A stretch of 47,901 nucleotides of DNA, taken from the NCBI GenBank assembly GCA_016188245.1, contig JACPIE010000014.1:1-47901 (forward strand), given 5' to 3'. Below are positions 9,200 to 18,900 of the stretch, one piece after another; positions within the stretch are counted from its first letter, which is position 1, and each line of letters opens with the position of its first letter. Source of the DNA: Candidatus Woesearchaeota archaeon. Lineage in GTDB: Archaea > Nanobdellota > Nanobdellia > Woesearchaeales > GW2011-AR4. The notes beneath the pieces were generated by a model. The model was not told where the DNA came from and did no database searches. It saw only the letters and a list, made by a program, of their open reading frames with translations. A program made the position numbers and the translations under genes.

Positions 9200-10417
9200 T
9201 CAACGCAATTGTCTATATTTCTGTTTGATGCTCCTGATGTAGAATATCACTCTTCTGAAAACTGAGCTGCTTGTTACTATGATAAATGCCAATATCAGCT
9301 TATTCTTAAATCCCTTTTCAGTCTTATAGCCTAAAGGGAAGAAGCACGGGTAATGGGAATGCTTAAGTTTGTTAGCATACTCTACCTGGTCATTTAGCAC
9401 TTGGATTCTTTTTTTAATAGTCGGATCTAATTTTTTTTGCATGCATTCTGTATCCAATCTTTTCCTTATGTACCTGCTTAATCTTCCATTCACACTTGAA
9501 TAGTTGCATAACTGCTTCAAAAAGCTTATTGGAAGTATGGAATAAAAATTCCTATGCTCCATAAAATGGCTTATCATCCCACTGATTGCATCTTCCCTAT
9601 TCCAGTCTTTAACGAATGAAATCCTGTTTTTATTTCCTTTGAAAAGCACAGTCTGTCTTTGCGTATTGGTAAAGTTGCGCTTGTCCTTTGACAGGAAGCT
9701 GTCAAATTCAGAAACAAGATTAAGAGAGATATAAACTGCCTCCTTCAGCAGGGTAAAAATTTCATCTTCCCTTGCACTTTCACCCAAACTAAACCAATTT
9801 TTTCTGATATTATCAACCCTTTTGGAAAAATTTTCCCATTCTGGCTTTTTTAGTCCTGTCACGTCATAAAATATTTTAAAGCTGTGGCTTAATGCATTAA
9901 GCCTTACCAAAACCATTCTGACATTAAGCCCTTTTGAAAGCAGTATGTAAAGGTAATCAACCGGAAAATGCCTCAATATTACATCTGTTGTCAGGCATGT
10001 TTTTATTTTTTTAAGCTCGCCTCTGGAAGGCTCAATAATTGGAATGTTCCTCCCATATACCTTTACAAAATCAGAATTGGGATAGACATATTTCATATTC
10101 CCCATTATATTCTCGGTTATGATGAAAAAAGGATGAAAAACAATGTAATTTGAATCTCTGTCAATGTAGTTTTTCCTCAGAAAACCCGGAAGAGCTGAAT
10201 CTTCTTTCAGGACAAATATCAGGTCTATGTCAGATATGCCTGGCACGCTCACGTGCCCGAATGTATAGACTGAAAGTATCTCCTTTGTTTTTTTCGCTTT
10301 GCGCCTTATCTTGTCCAGTACATTCTCATAATCCTTCAGCTTGTACTTGATGGGGTGGGCATAGAATGAAACATCTCCTTTCTTCAGGTTCTCAATGTAG
10401 GGGTTTTTTATTTTCAT
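9200..10417 (-). CDS. Second nucleotidyltransferase-domain protein, degenerate GS motif
   Basis: This is a 405-residue protein. Residues 52-68 (TFGHVSVPGISDIDLIF) resemble the polymerase-beta nucleotidyltransferase signature with the metal-binding SDID (62-65). The usual GS is replaced by GH, so catalysis may be altered. The middle is lysine-rich and helical. The C-terminal 40 residues hold a hydrophobic segment (LILAFIIVTSSSVF) followed by basic residues, perhaps a membrane anchor. It is encoded 6 bases downstream of the 267-residue unknown gene and faces the other nucleotidyltransferase gene. The two share a domain type but no obvious alignment beyond it. Confidence 0.65.
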   Translation of the reverse strand: MKIKNPYIENLKKGDVSFYAHPIKYKLKDYENVLDKIRRKAKKTKEILSVYTFGHVSVPGISDIDLIFVLKEDSALPGFLRKNYIDRDSNYIVFHPFFIITENIMGNMKYVYPNSDFVKVYGRNIPIIEPSRGELKKIKTCLTTDVILRHFPVDYLYILLSKGLNVRMVLVRLNALSHSFKIFYDVTGLKKPEWENFSKRVDNIRKNWFSLGESAREDEIFTLLKEAVYISLNLVSEFDSFLSKDKRNFTNTQRQTVLFKGNKNRISFVKDWNREDAISGMISHFMEHRNFYSILPISFLKQLCNYSSVNGRLSRYIRKRLDTECMQKKLDPTIKKRIQVLNDQVEYANKLKHSHYPCFFPLGYKTEKGFKNKLILAFIIVTSSSVFRRVIFYIRSIKQKYRQLR

Positions 10418-10423
10418 GCAACG

Positions 10424-11227
10424 TTATCTGTACCTTATTGGATTTCTCTTCCTCATTTCTGCATATAAATAATCAAATTCCCCTAGTGTTATCTCCTTAT
10501 CATTCATTTTCTTCATTATAATGCCAAAATTATAATGTCCCGACTCAACTCTAAAATAATCTACTACCTTGAACCCAAGAAACTGGAAATAAGTTTCATA
10601 CAGGCTGCTTATGTAAGCCCCATGGCAGTGTATGCTATAGCCGTTCTTTTTTGTGAGGTTTGACATTATGGTATATATCTCCATTGCCCTGTATGCATTT
10701 GAGTGAGTTTCATCCTCAATTCCGGCGTTGTCATGCAGCAAGTGGTTTGAAAATGTTATATCAAATTTTTTATTTGTTTTTAGGCTAAAATTTTGCAGAT
10801 TCAGGATATTTCCATCTTCTTTTGCAATCATGCGGCTGGTACTTGCCCCAGCTTTGTTTAAGAAATCAATGTGTTCTGTTTTTGCATCAGCAGGGGATAT
10901 CTCCAGCAAGTCTATGCCTGCCAATGCCTTTGTTCCGGAAAGTGCTCTCTTGAATTCCCCTGATTTGGAGTCTTCAATCTCAAATATGGATTTTGTCAGG
11001 TTAAATTCAACAAACGGCTCGATAAGTTGGAAAAATCCGGTTAGATTGTCCTTAATAAGAAATGAGCAGTTTATGATGTTCAGGATTACCGGGTCGTAGC
11101 CAGAACCCAATATTTTTGGAAATTTGTCCTTCTCGAACAAGACCAGCCCGTTTCTTGTTTTTTCATGAAAAATTTGCACTTTGCTGTTTATTGTATCATC
11201 TATCCCTTTTTCAATTTTTATTTCCAT
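10424..11227 (-). CDS. Unrecognised 267-residue protein, possibly SAM-methyltransferase-like
   Basis: I do not recognise this protein with confidence. The segment LAGIDLLEISPADA (about 103-116), followed by FDITFSNHLLHDNAG (about 154-168) and a C-terminal FLGFKVVDYF, has the rhythm of a divergent Rossmann methyltransferase, with FSNHLLHD in place of the usual motif IV. A glycine-rich motif I is not clear. A TATA box TTTATAAA (11250-11257, minus strand) centred 26-27 bases before the ATG indicates a leaderless first gene. The nucleotidyltransferase-like gene follows after 6 bases, so the two probably work together. Confidence 0.5.
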   Translation of the reverse strand: MEIKIEKGIDDTINSKVQIFHEKTRNGLVLFEKDKFPKILGSGYDPVILNIINCSFLIKDNLTGFFQLIEPFVEFNLTKSIFEIEDSKSGEFKRALSGTKALAGIDLLEISPADAKTEHIDFLNKAGASTSRMIAKEDGNILNLQNFSLKTNKKFDITFSNHLLHDNAGIEDETHSNAYRAMEIYTIMSNLTKKNGYSIHCHGAYISSLYETYFQFLGFKVVDYFRVESGHYNFGIIMKKMNDKEITLGEFDYLYAEMRKRNPIRYR

Positions 11228-11309
11228 AAGCTTAAGTTTAATAACTTTGTTTATAAAACTTTCTTGGCACAGGTTGCATGGACGATACCTTATTTAAGAA
11301 ACATAAAAA

Positions 11310-12737
11310 CTAAAAAATGCCAAGCCTGTCAATTATTTTTTCGCCGTAGTACCTTATCTTGTTGGAACGCGACAATTTCCATGCAATATATCCTAAAGTC
11401 TTTCCCAGCATATTTTGGAGTGTCCATTTTTCAGCTTCGCTTGTACATATTTGGTATGCTTTTATGCGCTCTTCTTTCGTAAAGTCATCCGTTTCGTATA
11501 CGATGCCGTATGAATCCTCTACGGATGATTTGAGCGTGCCCAATGTCTGGGATGATTTGGTATGGGAAGATTCTATATCCATGACCGGCTTGGAATGTTT
11601 CTTCGCCCATTCATAGAGCTCTGTTTGCGGCATTGGAACTGCATGGCTGTATCTGGGCATGTCAATTCCTGTTCTTTTGAAGAATTCTATGCTATCAATC
11701 TCTTTTTGGAGCGTTGATCCCGGCAAGCCTATGATAAAGAACCCCTTGACCTTGATTTTAGCTTCCTTGCATATCCTTATAGCATTTTCTATAGTTGCTA
11801 TACGGGAAGGCTTTTTTATATTGGCAAGCACATCATCGTGAACTGATTCAATGCCGATTGACACCAGATTGCAGCCCGCTTCTTTCATTTTCATCATCAT
11901 CTCCTTATTAACGGAGTTTGCGGTCAGGCCCTGCCCCACAATCCACTTGAGCTTAAGTTTTCTTTTGATTATATCATCGCACATTCCGATAACCCTTTCT
12001 TTTATCAAGCCTATATTATCATCCATAATTTGAAAATTGCTGATGCCGAATCTTTTATGAACATGCTCCAGCTCATCAACAATATTTTTAGGGGATCTGT
12101 ACCTGTATTTTACAAAAATAGATGGAATTGTGCAGAAGATGCACTTGTGCGGGCACCCTCTTGCCGTCATGATTGGCAGCTGTATCCTTTTAGGGTTTTG
12201 GTTGTAATCCTTAAGGTTGAAGAGATGCCATGCAGGAAATGGAATGTCGTCCAGGTTTTCAGGCAGTTCCCGGGGGTTTATTATTATTTTTCCGTCTTCT
12301 TTGTATCCCAAGCCCGGGATATTCTTCCACTCTTCATTTTTTTTGTATTTGTCAAGAAACTTCGTAAGAACGAAGTCTCCTTCGCCGACCACGATAAAGT
12401 CCACATCCGATTTCGGGATGATAGATTCTGACAAAGAAGTGACTTCCGGGCCGCCGGCAATAATCATAACCTTAGGATTGTGGGATTTTATTTTTTTCAT
12501 TAGCTCAAAGGCATGCTGCAGGGTCAAAGAGGCAAGGCTGATGCAAACCACATCCGGGTTAAACTCCTTTAGCAGGTTATCAAACCTGCTTTCTGTCTTT
12601 TTAACCCGGAAGTCCTGTATTGCCACCCTATGCCCTGCCTTCTCAAGGGCAGCTGCGAGGTATGCCTGGGCAAGCAAAGGCCTTTTTGGAGCATAGTTTC
12701 CAATAGAGTCTTTCGGCTGTATCAATAATACGTTCAT
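11310..12737 (-). CDS. B12-binding-type radical SAM protein
   Basis: This 475-residue protein has an N-terminal B12-binding-like domain (about 1-140, IIAGGPEVT and VVGEGD) and a radical SAM domain with CPHKCIFC (C195, C199, C202). The C-terminal YETDDFTKEERIKAYQ block is nearly repeated in the divergent neighbour at 12869, so the two are paralogues. Substrate unknown. A TATA box (CTTTTATA on the minus strand, 12761-12768) is centred 27 bases before the ATG. Its position in the glycan locus suggests a role in modifying a glycan or its lipid carrier; this is inference. Confidence 0.87.
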   Translation of the reverse strand: MNVLLIQPKDSIGNYAPKRPLLAQAYLAAALEKAGHRVAIQDFRVKKTESRFDNLLKEFNPDVVCISLASLTLQHAFELMKKIKSHNPKVMIIAGGPEVTSLSESIIPKSDVDFIVVGEGDFVLTKFLDKYKKNEEWKNIPGLGYKEDGKIIINPRELPENLDDIPFPAWHLFNLKDYNQNPKRIQLPIMTARGCPHKCIFCTIPSIFVKYRYRSPKNIVDELEHVHKRFGISNFQIMDDNIGLIKERVIGMCDDIIKRKLKLKWIVGQGLTANSVNKEMMMKMKEAGCNLVSIGIESVHDDVLANIKKPSRIATIENAIRICKEAKIKVKGFFIIGLPGSTLQKEIDSIEFFKRTGIDMPRYSHAVPMPQTELYEWAKKHSKPVMDIESSHTKSSQTLGTLKSSVEDSYGIVYETDDFTKEERIKAYQICTSEAEKWTLQNMLGKTLGYIAWKLSRSNKIRYYGEKIIDRLGIF

Positions 12738-12868
12738 AGAAATCCAGTCATATTATATGGTATAAAAGTTTTTCTATTGATTTTTGCTTCTTTATTCATT
12801 TGCCTGCAAGAACAATCCTACAGAAAAATTTATATAGGATGCGCATACTTAACGATTGTGAATTCAGG

Positions 12869-14272
12869 ATGAAAGTGCTTCTTATTTTACCGCCAAACAT
12901 AGGAAGATATGTTGTTGCCACTATTCCACATGCCGGCCTAGCTTACCTTACTGCTTTTTTGGAAAAAGACGGCCATCAAGTTGAGATACATGACATGAGG
13001 GTACATTCCGACGATGTGCTTTTGACAAAAAAGATTGAAAAATTTAAACCAAATCTTATAGGGCTTTCAACAGCAAGCATAGGGTATAAGATGTCTTATG
13101 AGATAATTGACATAATAAAGAAAAGATACCCCAATATCCCGTTAGCTGTAGGCGGCTCTTATGCTTCTACTGTCCATGGAAAAGTTTTAGAAGACACTCA
13201 AGCAGATTATGCCGTTTATGGGGAAGGCGAGCAGACTTTCTTGGAGTTAGCCAAAGGCACTGAACCAAGCAAGATAAAAGGGCTTATTTGGAGGAGTAAT
13301 GGGGAAATTGTCATGAACTCCCCTTATCCGCTGGTCCAGGATCTTGACAGCATGCCTTTTCCAAAATATGAGAAATTTGAATTAGGCAAGATGCTTGAGA
13401 AAAGGATACCTATAGTAAGCTCAAGAGGCTGCCCAAACAGATGCACTTTCTGCTCCATACAGCTGGTCATGGGGTATCCGTTCAGGACAAGAAGCCCTGA
13501 AAATGTTGTAAAGGAGATTGAGAATTGGTATAAAAAAGGGTACGATACATTTGAATTCAGCGATGATAATTTTACATTCAACATGCCAAGGGCCGAGAAG
13601 ATTTGCGATTTGATAATAGAAAGCGGCATGAAGCTAAAGATAATTTTTGGCAATGGGTTAAGGGCTGACAGGGTCAATGAGAATCTGCTTAAAAAATTAA
13701 GAGCTGCTGGCTGTATTTGGATTGGGTACGGGCTTGAAACTTCTGATTTGCACAGCCTTGAGATCCTAAAGAAAGACTTGGATGTAAACCGGCTGAAATG
13801 GGCTGTCAGGGAATCCAAAAAGCTTGGGATTGATGTGCAGGTCCATTTTATAATAGGAACTCCGGGATCGACATTTGATACTTTTATGAAAGATATCAAA
13901 TTGGCTGATGAGCTTAATTTGGATCAGGTCAGGTACTTTAATATGATCCCTTATCCCGGCACTGAAATGTTTGAATGGGTGAAGCAGAATGGCAGATTTT
14001 TGCACCAGCCTGAAGAGTACCTAAATAGTTTTGACTATTGGGCTGAGGAGCCAGTTTTTGAGACTGATGATTTTACGAAAGAGGAAAGGATTAAAGCATT
14101 TCGCATAGGCCAGGACAAAGTGATGGAGCTTCATTTGAGAAGGCATTTCGGCAAAGGCTTTGGAAATATAGGGTACAGATTATACAAGAACAGGCTTGTA
14201 AAGAAATATGGCATGAAGCCTGCCACAAAGGCATGGATTATGCTCAAAAGATTAAGGATAAAACAGCAGTAA
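12869..14272 (+). CDS. B12-binding-type radical SAM protein, paralogue of the divergent neighbour
   Basis: This is a 467-residue protein from ATG 12869. The frame is open further upstream (TTG 12800), but the family begins at MKVLLILPP, and a TATA box (TTTATATA, 12829-12836) lies 33-40 bases before this ATG. It has an N-terminal B12-like domain with VGGSYAS and YGEGEQ, then the radical SAM cluster motif CPNRCTFC (C188, C192, C195). FIIGTPGSTFDTF is typical of this superfamily. The C-terminal FETDDFTKEERIKAFR block matches the gene at 11310-12737. The substrate is unknown. Confidence 0.88.
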   Translation: MKVLLILPPNIGRYVVATIPHAGLAYLTAFLEKDGHQVEIHDMRVHSDDVLLTKKIEKFKPNLIGLSTASIGYKMSYEIIDIIKKRYPNIPLAVGGSYASTVHGKVLEDTQADYAVYGEGEQTFLELAKGTEPSKIKGLIWRSNGEIVMNSPYPLVQDLDSMPFPKYEKFELGKMLEKRIPIVSSRGCPNRCTFCSIQLVMGYPFRTRSPENVVKEIENWYKKGYDTFEFSDDNFTFNMPRAEKICDLIIESGMKLKIIFGNGLRADRVNENLLKKLRAAGCIWIGYGLETSDLHSLEILKKDLDVNRLKWAVRESKKLGIDVQVHFIIGTPGSTFDTFMKDIKLADELNLDQVRYFNMIPYPGTEMFEWVKQNGRFLHQPEEYLNSFDYWAEEPVFETDDFTKEERIKAFRIGQDKVMELHLRRHFGKGFGNIGYRLYKNRLVKKYGMKPATKAWIMLKRLRIKQQ

Positions 14273-14278
14273 GCCTGC

Positions 14279-15211
14279 TTAGCTGTTATTCCTGAAGAAT
14301 TTTATTGTTTCTGTCAAGCCGCTGTTTAAGCTGACTTTTGGTTTCCATTTGAGCTCTTTTTGCGCTTTTGCAATATCCGGGCACCTTACATGAGGATCGT
14401 CAACCGGCAATGGCCTGAAAACAATCCTGCTTTTGCTCTTTGTAAGCCTTTTTATAAGTTCTGCAAATTCAAGTATTGTGTACTCTTCCGGATTACCGAG
14501 ATTCACAGGCTCATTTATGCCGGACATCATCAGCTTATAAACTCCATCAATCAAATCGCTTATGTAGCAAAAGCTTCTTGTCTGCTTTCCGTTGCCATAT
14601 ACGGTTATTGGCTCATTTTTCAATGCCTGTGTCATGAAATTCGGAACAGCTCTGCCATCATCCCCCCTCATTCTGGGCCCGTATGTGTTAAATATCCTGA
14701 CTATTTTTGTGTCGAGTTTGTGTATACGGTGGTAAGCCATTGTTAAGGCTTCTGCAAACCTTTTTGCTTCATCATAACAGCCCCTTATTCCTATTGGGTT
14801 AACATTTCCAAAATAAGCTTCTGGCTGCGGGTTTACAAGAGGGTCGCCGTAAACTTCTGATGTCGAAGCAAGCAAATATTTCGCTTTTTTTGCAAGCGCC
14901 AGCCCCAGAGTGTTGTGCGTGCCGAGGCTGCCTGCCTTAAGGGTTTGTATGGGTATCTTCTGGTAATCGACAGGGGATGCAGGGGATGCAAAATGCAGCA
15001 CAAAATCAATCTTTTCATCAACAGCAATATGCTTGCTGATATCGTGATTTAGAAACTTGAAGTTGCTGTTTTCTTCTAGATGCCTTATGTTTTTTTTGTT
15101 TCCGGTAATCAGATTGTCCACACATATGACTTTGAATCCCTTATCCAGGAGAAAATCACTTAGATGGCTGCCTATAAACCCGGCGCCTCCAGTTATAAGC
15201 ACATTTTTCAT
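14279..15211 (-). CDS. uxs: UDP-glucuronate decarboxylase-type SDR epimerase/dehydratase (UDP-xylose synthase-like)
   Basis: This is a 310-residue extended short-chain dehydrogenase. It has the NAD-binding [10 protein letters not shown] (7-16), catalytic YDEAK (Y-x-x-x-K) and STSEVYGDP. The stretch [20 protein letters not shown] is characteristic of UDP-glucuronate decarboxylases, which convert UDP-glucuronate to UDP-xylose. UDP-glucose dehydrogenase, encoded at 24558-25856, would supply the substrate. It lies 50 bases downstream of the RmlA-like gene on the same strand, so it may end the operon starting at 18301. The alternative is a generic NDP-sugar 4-epimerase/dehydratase. Confidence 0.8.
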   Translation of the reverse strand: MKNVLITGGAGFIGSHLSDFLLDKGFKVICVDNLITGNKKNIRHLEENSNFKFLNHDISKHIAVDEKIDFVLHFASPASPVDYQKIPIQTLKAGSLGTHNTLGLALAKKAKYLLASTSEVYGDPLVNPQPEAYFGNVNPIGIRGCYDEAKRFAEALTMAYHRIHKLDTKIVRIFNTYGPRMRGDDGRAVPNFMTQALKNEPITVYGNGKQTRSFCYISDLIDGVYKLMMSGINEPVNLGNPEEYTILEFAELIKRLTKSKSRIVFRPLPVDDPHVRCPDIAKAQKELKWKPKVSLNSGLTETIKFFRNNS

Positions 15212-15261
15212 TTTATCATGTGAAATGCCATTTTCTTGCCGTAAAATTTAGCAGAATGCCA

Positions 15262-15987
15262 TTACAGCGCATTCTTTGTTTTTTTCTCTTTTTCCATTAT
15301 CAGTTTTGAAGCATTGAAGAGGGAATCGAATGTTCCGGCATCGCTCCAAAAACCACTAACTATAGAAAAGCCCATTTCATTGTTTTTTATGTAATGGTTA
15401 TTAACATCAGTAATTTCCAGCTCTCCCCTGGCCGATGGCTTAAGGCGTTTTATTATGTCGAAGACTTTTGCATCATAGAGGTACAAGCCGGTGACTGCAT
15501 AATTTGTTTTTGGATTTTTCGGCTTTTCCTCTATATTCACGACTTTGCCGTCCTTGATTTCCGCAACGCCAAATCTTTTCGCATCATTGATTTTCCTGAG
15601 GAATATCTTTGCGCCTGTCTTGAAATTTTTGATATCTTTCGCAAAGTTGTCTTCAAAAATGTTGTCGCCTAAAATCACGGCGATATTGTCGTTATCGGCA
15701 AAGTCTTTGGCAATGCTGAGGGCTTGCGCAATTCCCCCTGCCTCATCCTGAATTTCATACATGAACCTTGCATTGAAATTTTTTCCGGACCCTAAAAGCC
15801 TTAAAAAATGGCCTGCATGCTCTGGGCCCGAGATTATTAGAATGTCCTTGATTCCCGCATCCAGCAAAATGTGCAAAGGGTGCAAAACCATTGGTTTTGA
15901 ATAAACCGGAAGCAGATGCTTATTGGTTATCTTAGTTAGCATGCCAAGCCTGCTGCCAGTGCCGCCACAAAGCAATACTCCTTTCAT
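15262..15987 (-). CDS. rfbA: Glucose-1-phosphate thymidylyltransferase (RmlA-like)
   Basis: This 241-residue protein starts with the nucleotidyltransferase signature KGVLLCGGTGSRLGMLTKITNKHLLPVYSKPM and has VILGDNIFEDNF, close to RmlA. It would join dTTP and glucose-1-phosphate to give dTDP-glucose, the first step to dTDP-deoxy sugars. It is slightly shorter than bacterial RmlA (about 290), as in short archaeal forms. It starts one base after the RmlB stop, so translation is coupled. With RmlB, the RmlC-like protein and RmlD in the same locus, the pathway to dTDP-rhamnose or a related sugar is complete. Confidence 0.88.
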   Translation of the reverse strand: MKGVLLCGGTGSRLGMLTKITNKHLLPVYSKPMVLHPLHILLDAGIKDILIISGPEHAGHFLRLLGSGKNFNARFMYEIQDEAGGIAQALSIAKDFADNDNIAVILGDNIFEDNFAKDIKNFKTGAKIFLRKINDAKRFGVAEIKDGKVVNIEEKPKNPKTNYAVTGLYLYDAKVFDIIKRLKPSARGELEITDVNNHYIKNNEMGFSIVSGFWSDAGTFDSLFNASKLIMEKEKKTKNAL

Positions 15988-15988
15988 T

Positions 15989-17002
15989 TTAAGATATACC
16001 TTGCCATCTTTTTACATATTGTTTTTGGTAATAGTCCTTAAATTTTCCTTTTTTTACTTTGGACCACCACCACCTATTTTCAGAATACCATTTTATTGTT
16101 TGTTTCAATGCCGTGTCAAAGTCGTGCTTTGGCCTCCAGCCAAGTTTTCTTATTTTTTCCCAGTTCAAAGCGTATCTCCTGTCATGGCTCGCCCTGTCTT
16201 TTACAAATTCTATAAGGGAATCTGGCTTGCCAAGCTCTTTCAATACTGTATGGGATATATGCATGTTTGTTTTTTCGTTATTGGCGCCGATATTGTAGAC
16301 CTGTCCTTCAACACCTTTATTGATTAAAAAATCTATAGCTTCACAATTATCAATGACATAAAGCCAGTCTCTTTTGTTTAAGCCATCACCGTACAATGGC
16401 AGTTTCTTGTTTTCTATTGCATTTGTCGTAAACAAAGGTATCAGCTTTTCAACATGCTGGTGAGGCCCGAAGTTATTTGAGCTTCTTGTTATTATAACTG
16501 GCACTCTGAAAGTTTGGAAATAAGAATATGCCAGCCTGTCTGCACCTGCTTTGGATGCAGAGTAGGGGTTTGTCGGTTTTAGCGGGCTGTCCTCATCAGC
16601 TGAGCCGTCTTCAATGCTTCCATAGACCTCATCTGTCGAGATATGGATGAATTTTTTGATATTGCTGTTTTTAGCTGAATTGAGGAGGATGAAAGTTCCA
16701 AATACATCTGTTTTTATGAATGTTCCGGCGTCTGATATGCTCCGGTCGACATGGGTTTCAGCAGCAAAATGCACGACTACATCAACATCTTTTATGAGCC
16801 TGTTGACAATCACGGGGTCGCAGATGTCCCCTTTCACAAATTTATAGTTTTTATTTTTGCTTATTCCGATCAAATTGTCTAAATTGCCTGCATAAGTCAG
16901 TTTGTCCAAGTTTATTACTTTGCAGCCGGGATATTCATTTAAGATATATTTTATGAAGTTAGAGCCGATAAAGCCTGCTCCGCCGGTTACAAGGAATTTC
17001 AT
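15989..17002 (-). CDS. rfbB: dTDP-glucose 4,6-dehydratase (RmlB)
   Basis: This protein of about 337 residues has NAD-binding [14 protein letters not shown], the active-site STDEVYGS containing the Asp-Glu pair of RmlB, and YSASKAGADR (Y-x-x-x-K). NLDKLTYAGNLDNL is a hallmark of this enzyme. It makes dTDP-4-keto-6-deoxyglucose. I start it at ATG 17002 (MKFLVTGG); a second ATG two codons upstream (17008) is equally possible. It lies in an operon with the C-methyltransferase upstream (48-base gap) and RmlA downstream (1-base gap). Confidence 0.93.
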   Translation of the reverse strand: MKFLVTGGAGFIGSNFIKYILNEYPGCKVINLDKLTYAGNLDNLIGISKNKNYKFVKGDICDPVIVNRLIKDVDVVVHFAAETHVDRSISDAGTFIKTDVFGTFILLNSAKNSNIKKFIHISTDEVYGSIEDGSADEDSPLKPTNPYSASKAGADRLAYSYFQTFRVPVIITRSSNNFGPHQHVEKLIPLFTTNAIENKKLPLYGDGLNKRDWLYVIDNCEAIDFLINKGVEGQVYNIGANNEKTNMHISHTVLKELGKPDSLIEFVKDRASHDRRYALNWEKIRKLGWRPKHDFDTALKQTIKWYSENRWWWSKVKKGKFKDYYQKQYVKRWQGIS

Positions 17003-17050
17003 TGCCATTTTTTAGTTTATGCGTTGTTCTAACGAGCCTTCTTTTTCATT

Positions 17051-18301
17051 TTATTGTATCTTAACTTTAGGCACAGGTATTATGTATCTGACCGGTTTCC
17101 CATAAATTTTACTTGTTTTTTCCATGATTTCTTTTGCAAAATTCCATGCGAGCAGGAGCAGGTAATCTGGTTTGTTTTTTTCCATATAGCTTGCGTCAAC
17201 TATTTTTATTTTGCTGCCAGGGGCAAGATGATTCTGCTTTTCCGGGGTGTCATCAACAATAAAGCTGATTAGCCCATTGTCAATACCGCAGTAGTTCAGC
17301 AATGTGCTGCCTTTTGCCGATGCCCCGTATGCCGCAATTTTCTTGCCTTTTCCTTTGAGGTTTTTTAAAGCCTTTAAAAGGTCTTTTTTTATTTTCTTGA
17401 CCCTGTCATCAAGCTTATTGTATGTTTTTAGGGAATACATCCCCTCATTTTGTTCAAAATTTAGGAAATTGCTTACGGATTTGCCGGGATTTTCCCTGCC
17501 CGGGCTTTTTTTAGATGCATATACTCTTATCGTACCGCCATGTATCGGATATTTTTCTATGTTGACTATGGTAAATCCATGGTCATTGTAAAGCTTTTGA
17601 AGCGGTTTTACCAGAAAGTATGAAAGGTGCTCGTGATAAATGGTGTCGAACTCGTTCTTTGATATTAGATCATAAAGATAAGGCACTTCCACTATAAACA
17701 AGCCGTCATCCCTAAGCAATATGCCAACAGCAGCCATAAATTTGTTTAGATTGTCTACGTGGGCTAATACGTTTGTCGCTATTATTACTTGGGCTTTGCC
17801 GTGAATTGGGATTATTTTTTCCGCTGTTTCCCCATTCCAGAAGCTGTTCACAGTGTCTATTCCGTTTTCTTCAGCAATTTTGGCTAAATTTTTTGCAGGC
17901 TCAATTCCAAGAGTCCTGAAATTATTTTTTTTGAATTCTTGGAGAAGGCAGCCGTCATTGCTGGCTATGTCCACTATGAGCCCATTTGGTTTAGTTTTTA
18001 AGGTGCCGCTTATTTTATTTGACATTTCTGCACAATGCTTGCGAAACGCACTCGATATAGATGACCTGTATGGGTAGTATGAAAATAGGACTCTTGGACT
18101 TACTAGGATACTGAGTTGTGAAAGGGAGCAGTTCTTGCAGTACATGACTTCCAATGGGAATTTTTCTTCTTGTTTATCGGTGTCTTGCGGCCCCAGTAGG
18201 CGGTTTGCCAAAGGTGTTTTTCCCAGATTAAGATATTTAACAAGATTTTTGTTGCCGCATATTCTGCACTTGGCGATCCTTTTATAGATTGCATTTCCCA
18301 T
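17051..18301 (-). CDS. Zinc-containing sugar C-methyltransferase (NovU/TylCIII-like class I SAM enzyme)
   Basis: This is a 416-residue protein. The N-terminal domain has four cysteines in CRICG (about 12-15) and CKNC (about 54-57), the zinc-binding module of deoxysugar C-methyltransferases. A SAM-binding domain follows with VDIASNDGCLLQEF, and then the C-terminal domain with AAYGASAKGSTLLNY seen in this family. Known members methylate carbon 3 of dTDP-4-keto-6-deoxy sugars. The next gene is RmlB, which makes such a keto sugar, so the pathway could yield a branched deoxysugar. A TATA-like ATTTTAATAA lies about 24 bases upstream of the ATG. Confidence 0.85.
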   Translation of the reverse strand: MGNAIYKRIAKCRICGNKNLVKYLNLGKTPLANRLLGPQDTDKQEEKFPLEVMYCKNCSLSQLSILVSPRVLFSYYPYRSSISSAFRKHCAEMSNKISGTLKTKPNGLIVDIASNDGCLLQEFKKNNFRTLGIEPAKNLAKIAEENGIDTVNSFWNGETAEKIIPIHGKAQVIIATNVLAHVDNLNKFMAAVGILLRDDGLFIVEVPYLYDLISKNEFDTIYHEHLSYFLVKPLQKLYNDHGFTIVNIEKYPIHGGTIRVYASKKSPGRENPGKSVSNFLNFEQNEGMYSLKTYNKLDDRVKKIKKDLLKALKNLKGKGKKIAAYGASAKGSTLLNYCGIDNGLISFIVDDTPEKQNHLAPGSKIKIVDASYMEKNKPDYLLLLAWNFAKEIMEKTSKIYGKPVRYIIPVPKVKIQ

Positions 18302-18447
18302 TCTTCTTGGTCCTGTGAAATTTTAATAAGTATTTAATAGTTTTGTATTGGTGAAAAAATAGATAATTAACATAATTTTTATAATATCGGGGTGTTGGAT
18401 AAGAATATTTATAAATCTGTATCAGATTTGACAATATGGGATAAAAT

Positions 18448-18900
18448 ATGATTGAAGGAGTAAAAATAATAAAGCTAACCAGTAATAAGGATGATAGGGG
18501 GTACTTCAGGGAGATATTTAGGAATGAAGATGGATTATTGGATAATTTTGGGCAGATTTCCGTTTCATTGACAAAACCAGGGATAATAAAGGCATTCCAC
18601 TGGCATAAGCAGCAGGATGATTTGTTTTATGTTGTAAGCGGAAAAGCGGTTGTTGTTCTTTATGACAGGAGAAAGAATTCGAAAACATTTGGAAGGATGA
18701 TGAAGATAAGAATGCATGAGGATTTGCCAAGATTGCTCCTTATCCCAAAAGGTATTGCCCATGGGTATATTGCCATTGGCAAAAAACCGCTTATGATGCT
18801 CTATGTCATGAGCAAATCCTACAATCCCAGGAAACCCGATGAGTTCAGGATTTCGCATGATGATTCAAGAATAGGCTTTGACTGGAAAAAGTATGGCTAA
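18448..18900 (+). CDS. rfbC: dTDP-4-dehydrorhamnose 3,5-epimerase-like cupin (RmlC-like)
   Basis: This is a 150-residue cupin. It has the RmlC hallmarks DRGYFREIFR (about 16-25), an FHWH segment at the place of the catalytic histidine, TFGRMMKIRM, and IPKGIAHGY. At 150 residues it is shorter than classical RmlC (about 180), so a related cupin epimerase or isomerase is possible. RmlA, B and D in the locus support a role in dTDP-sugar epimerisation. A TATA-like TTTATAAAT (about 18409-18416) lies about 35 bases before the ATG. The next gene starts inside its last codons. Confidence 0.82.
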   Translation: MIEGVKIIKLTSNKDDRGYFREIFRNEDGLLDNFGQISVSLTKPGIIKAFHWHKQQDDLFYVVSGKAVVVLYDRRKNSKTFGRMMKIRMHEDLPRLLLIPKGIAHGYIAIGKKPLMMLYVMSKSYNPRKPDEFRISHDDSRIGFDWKKYG

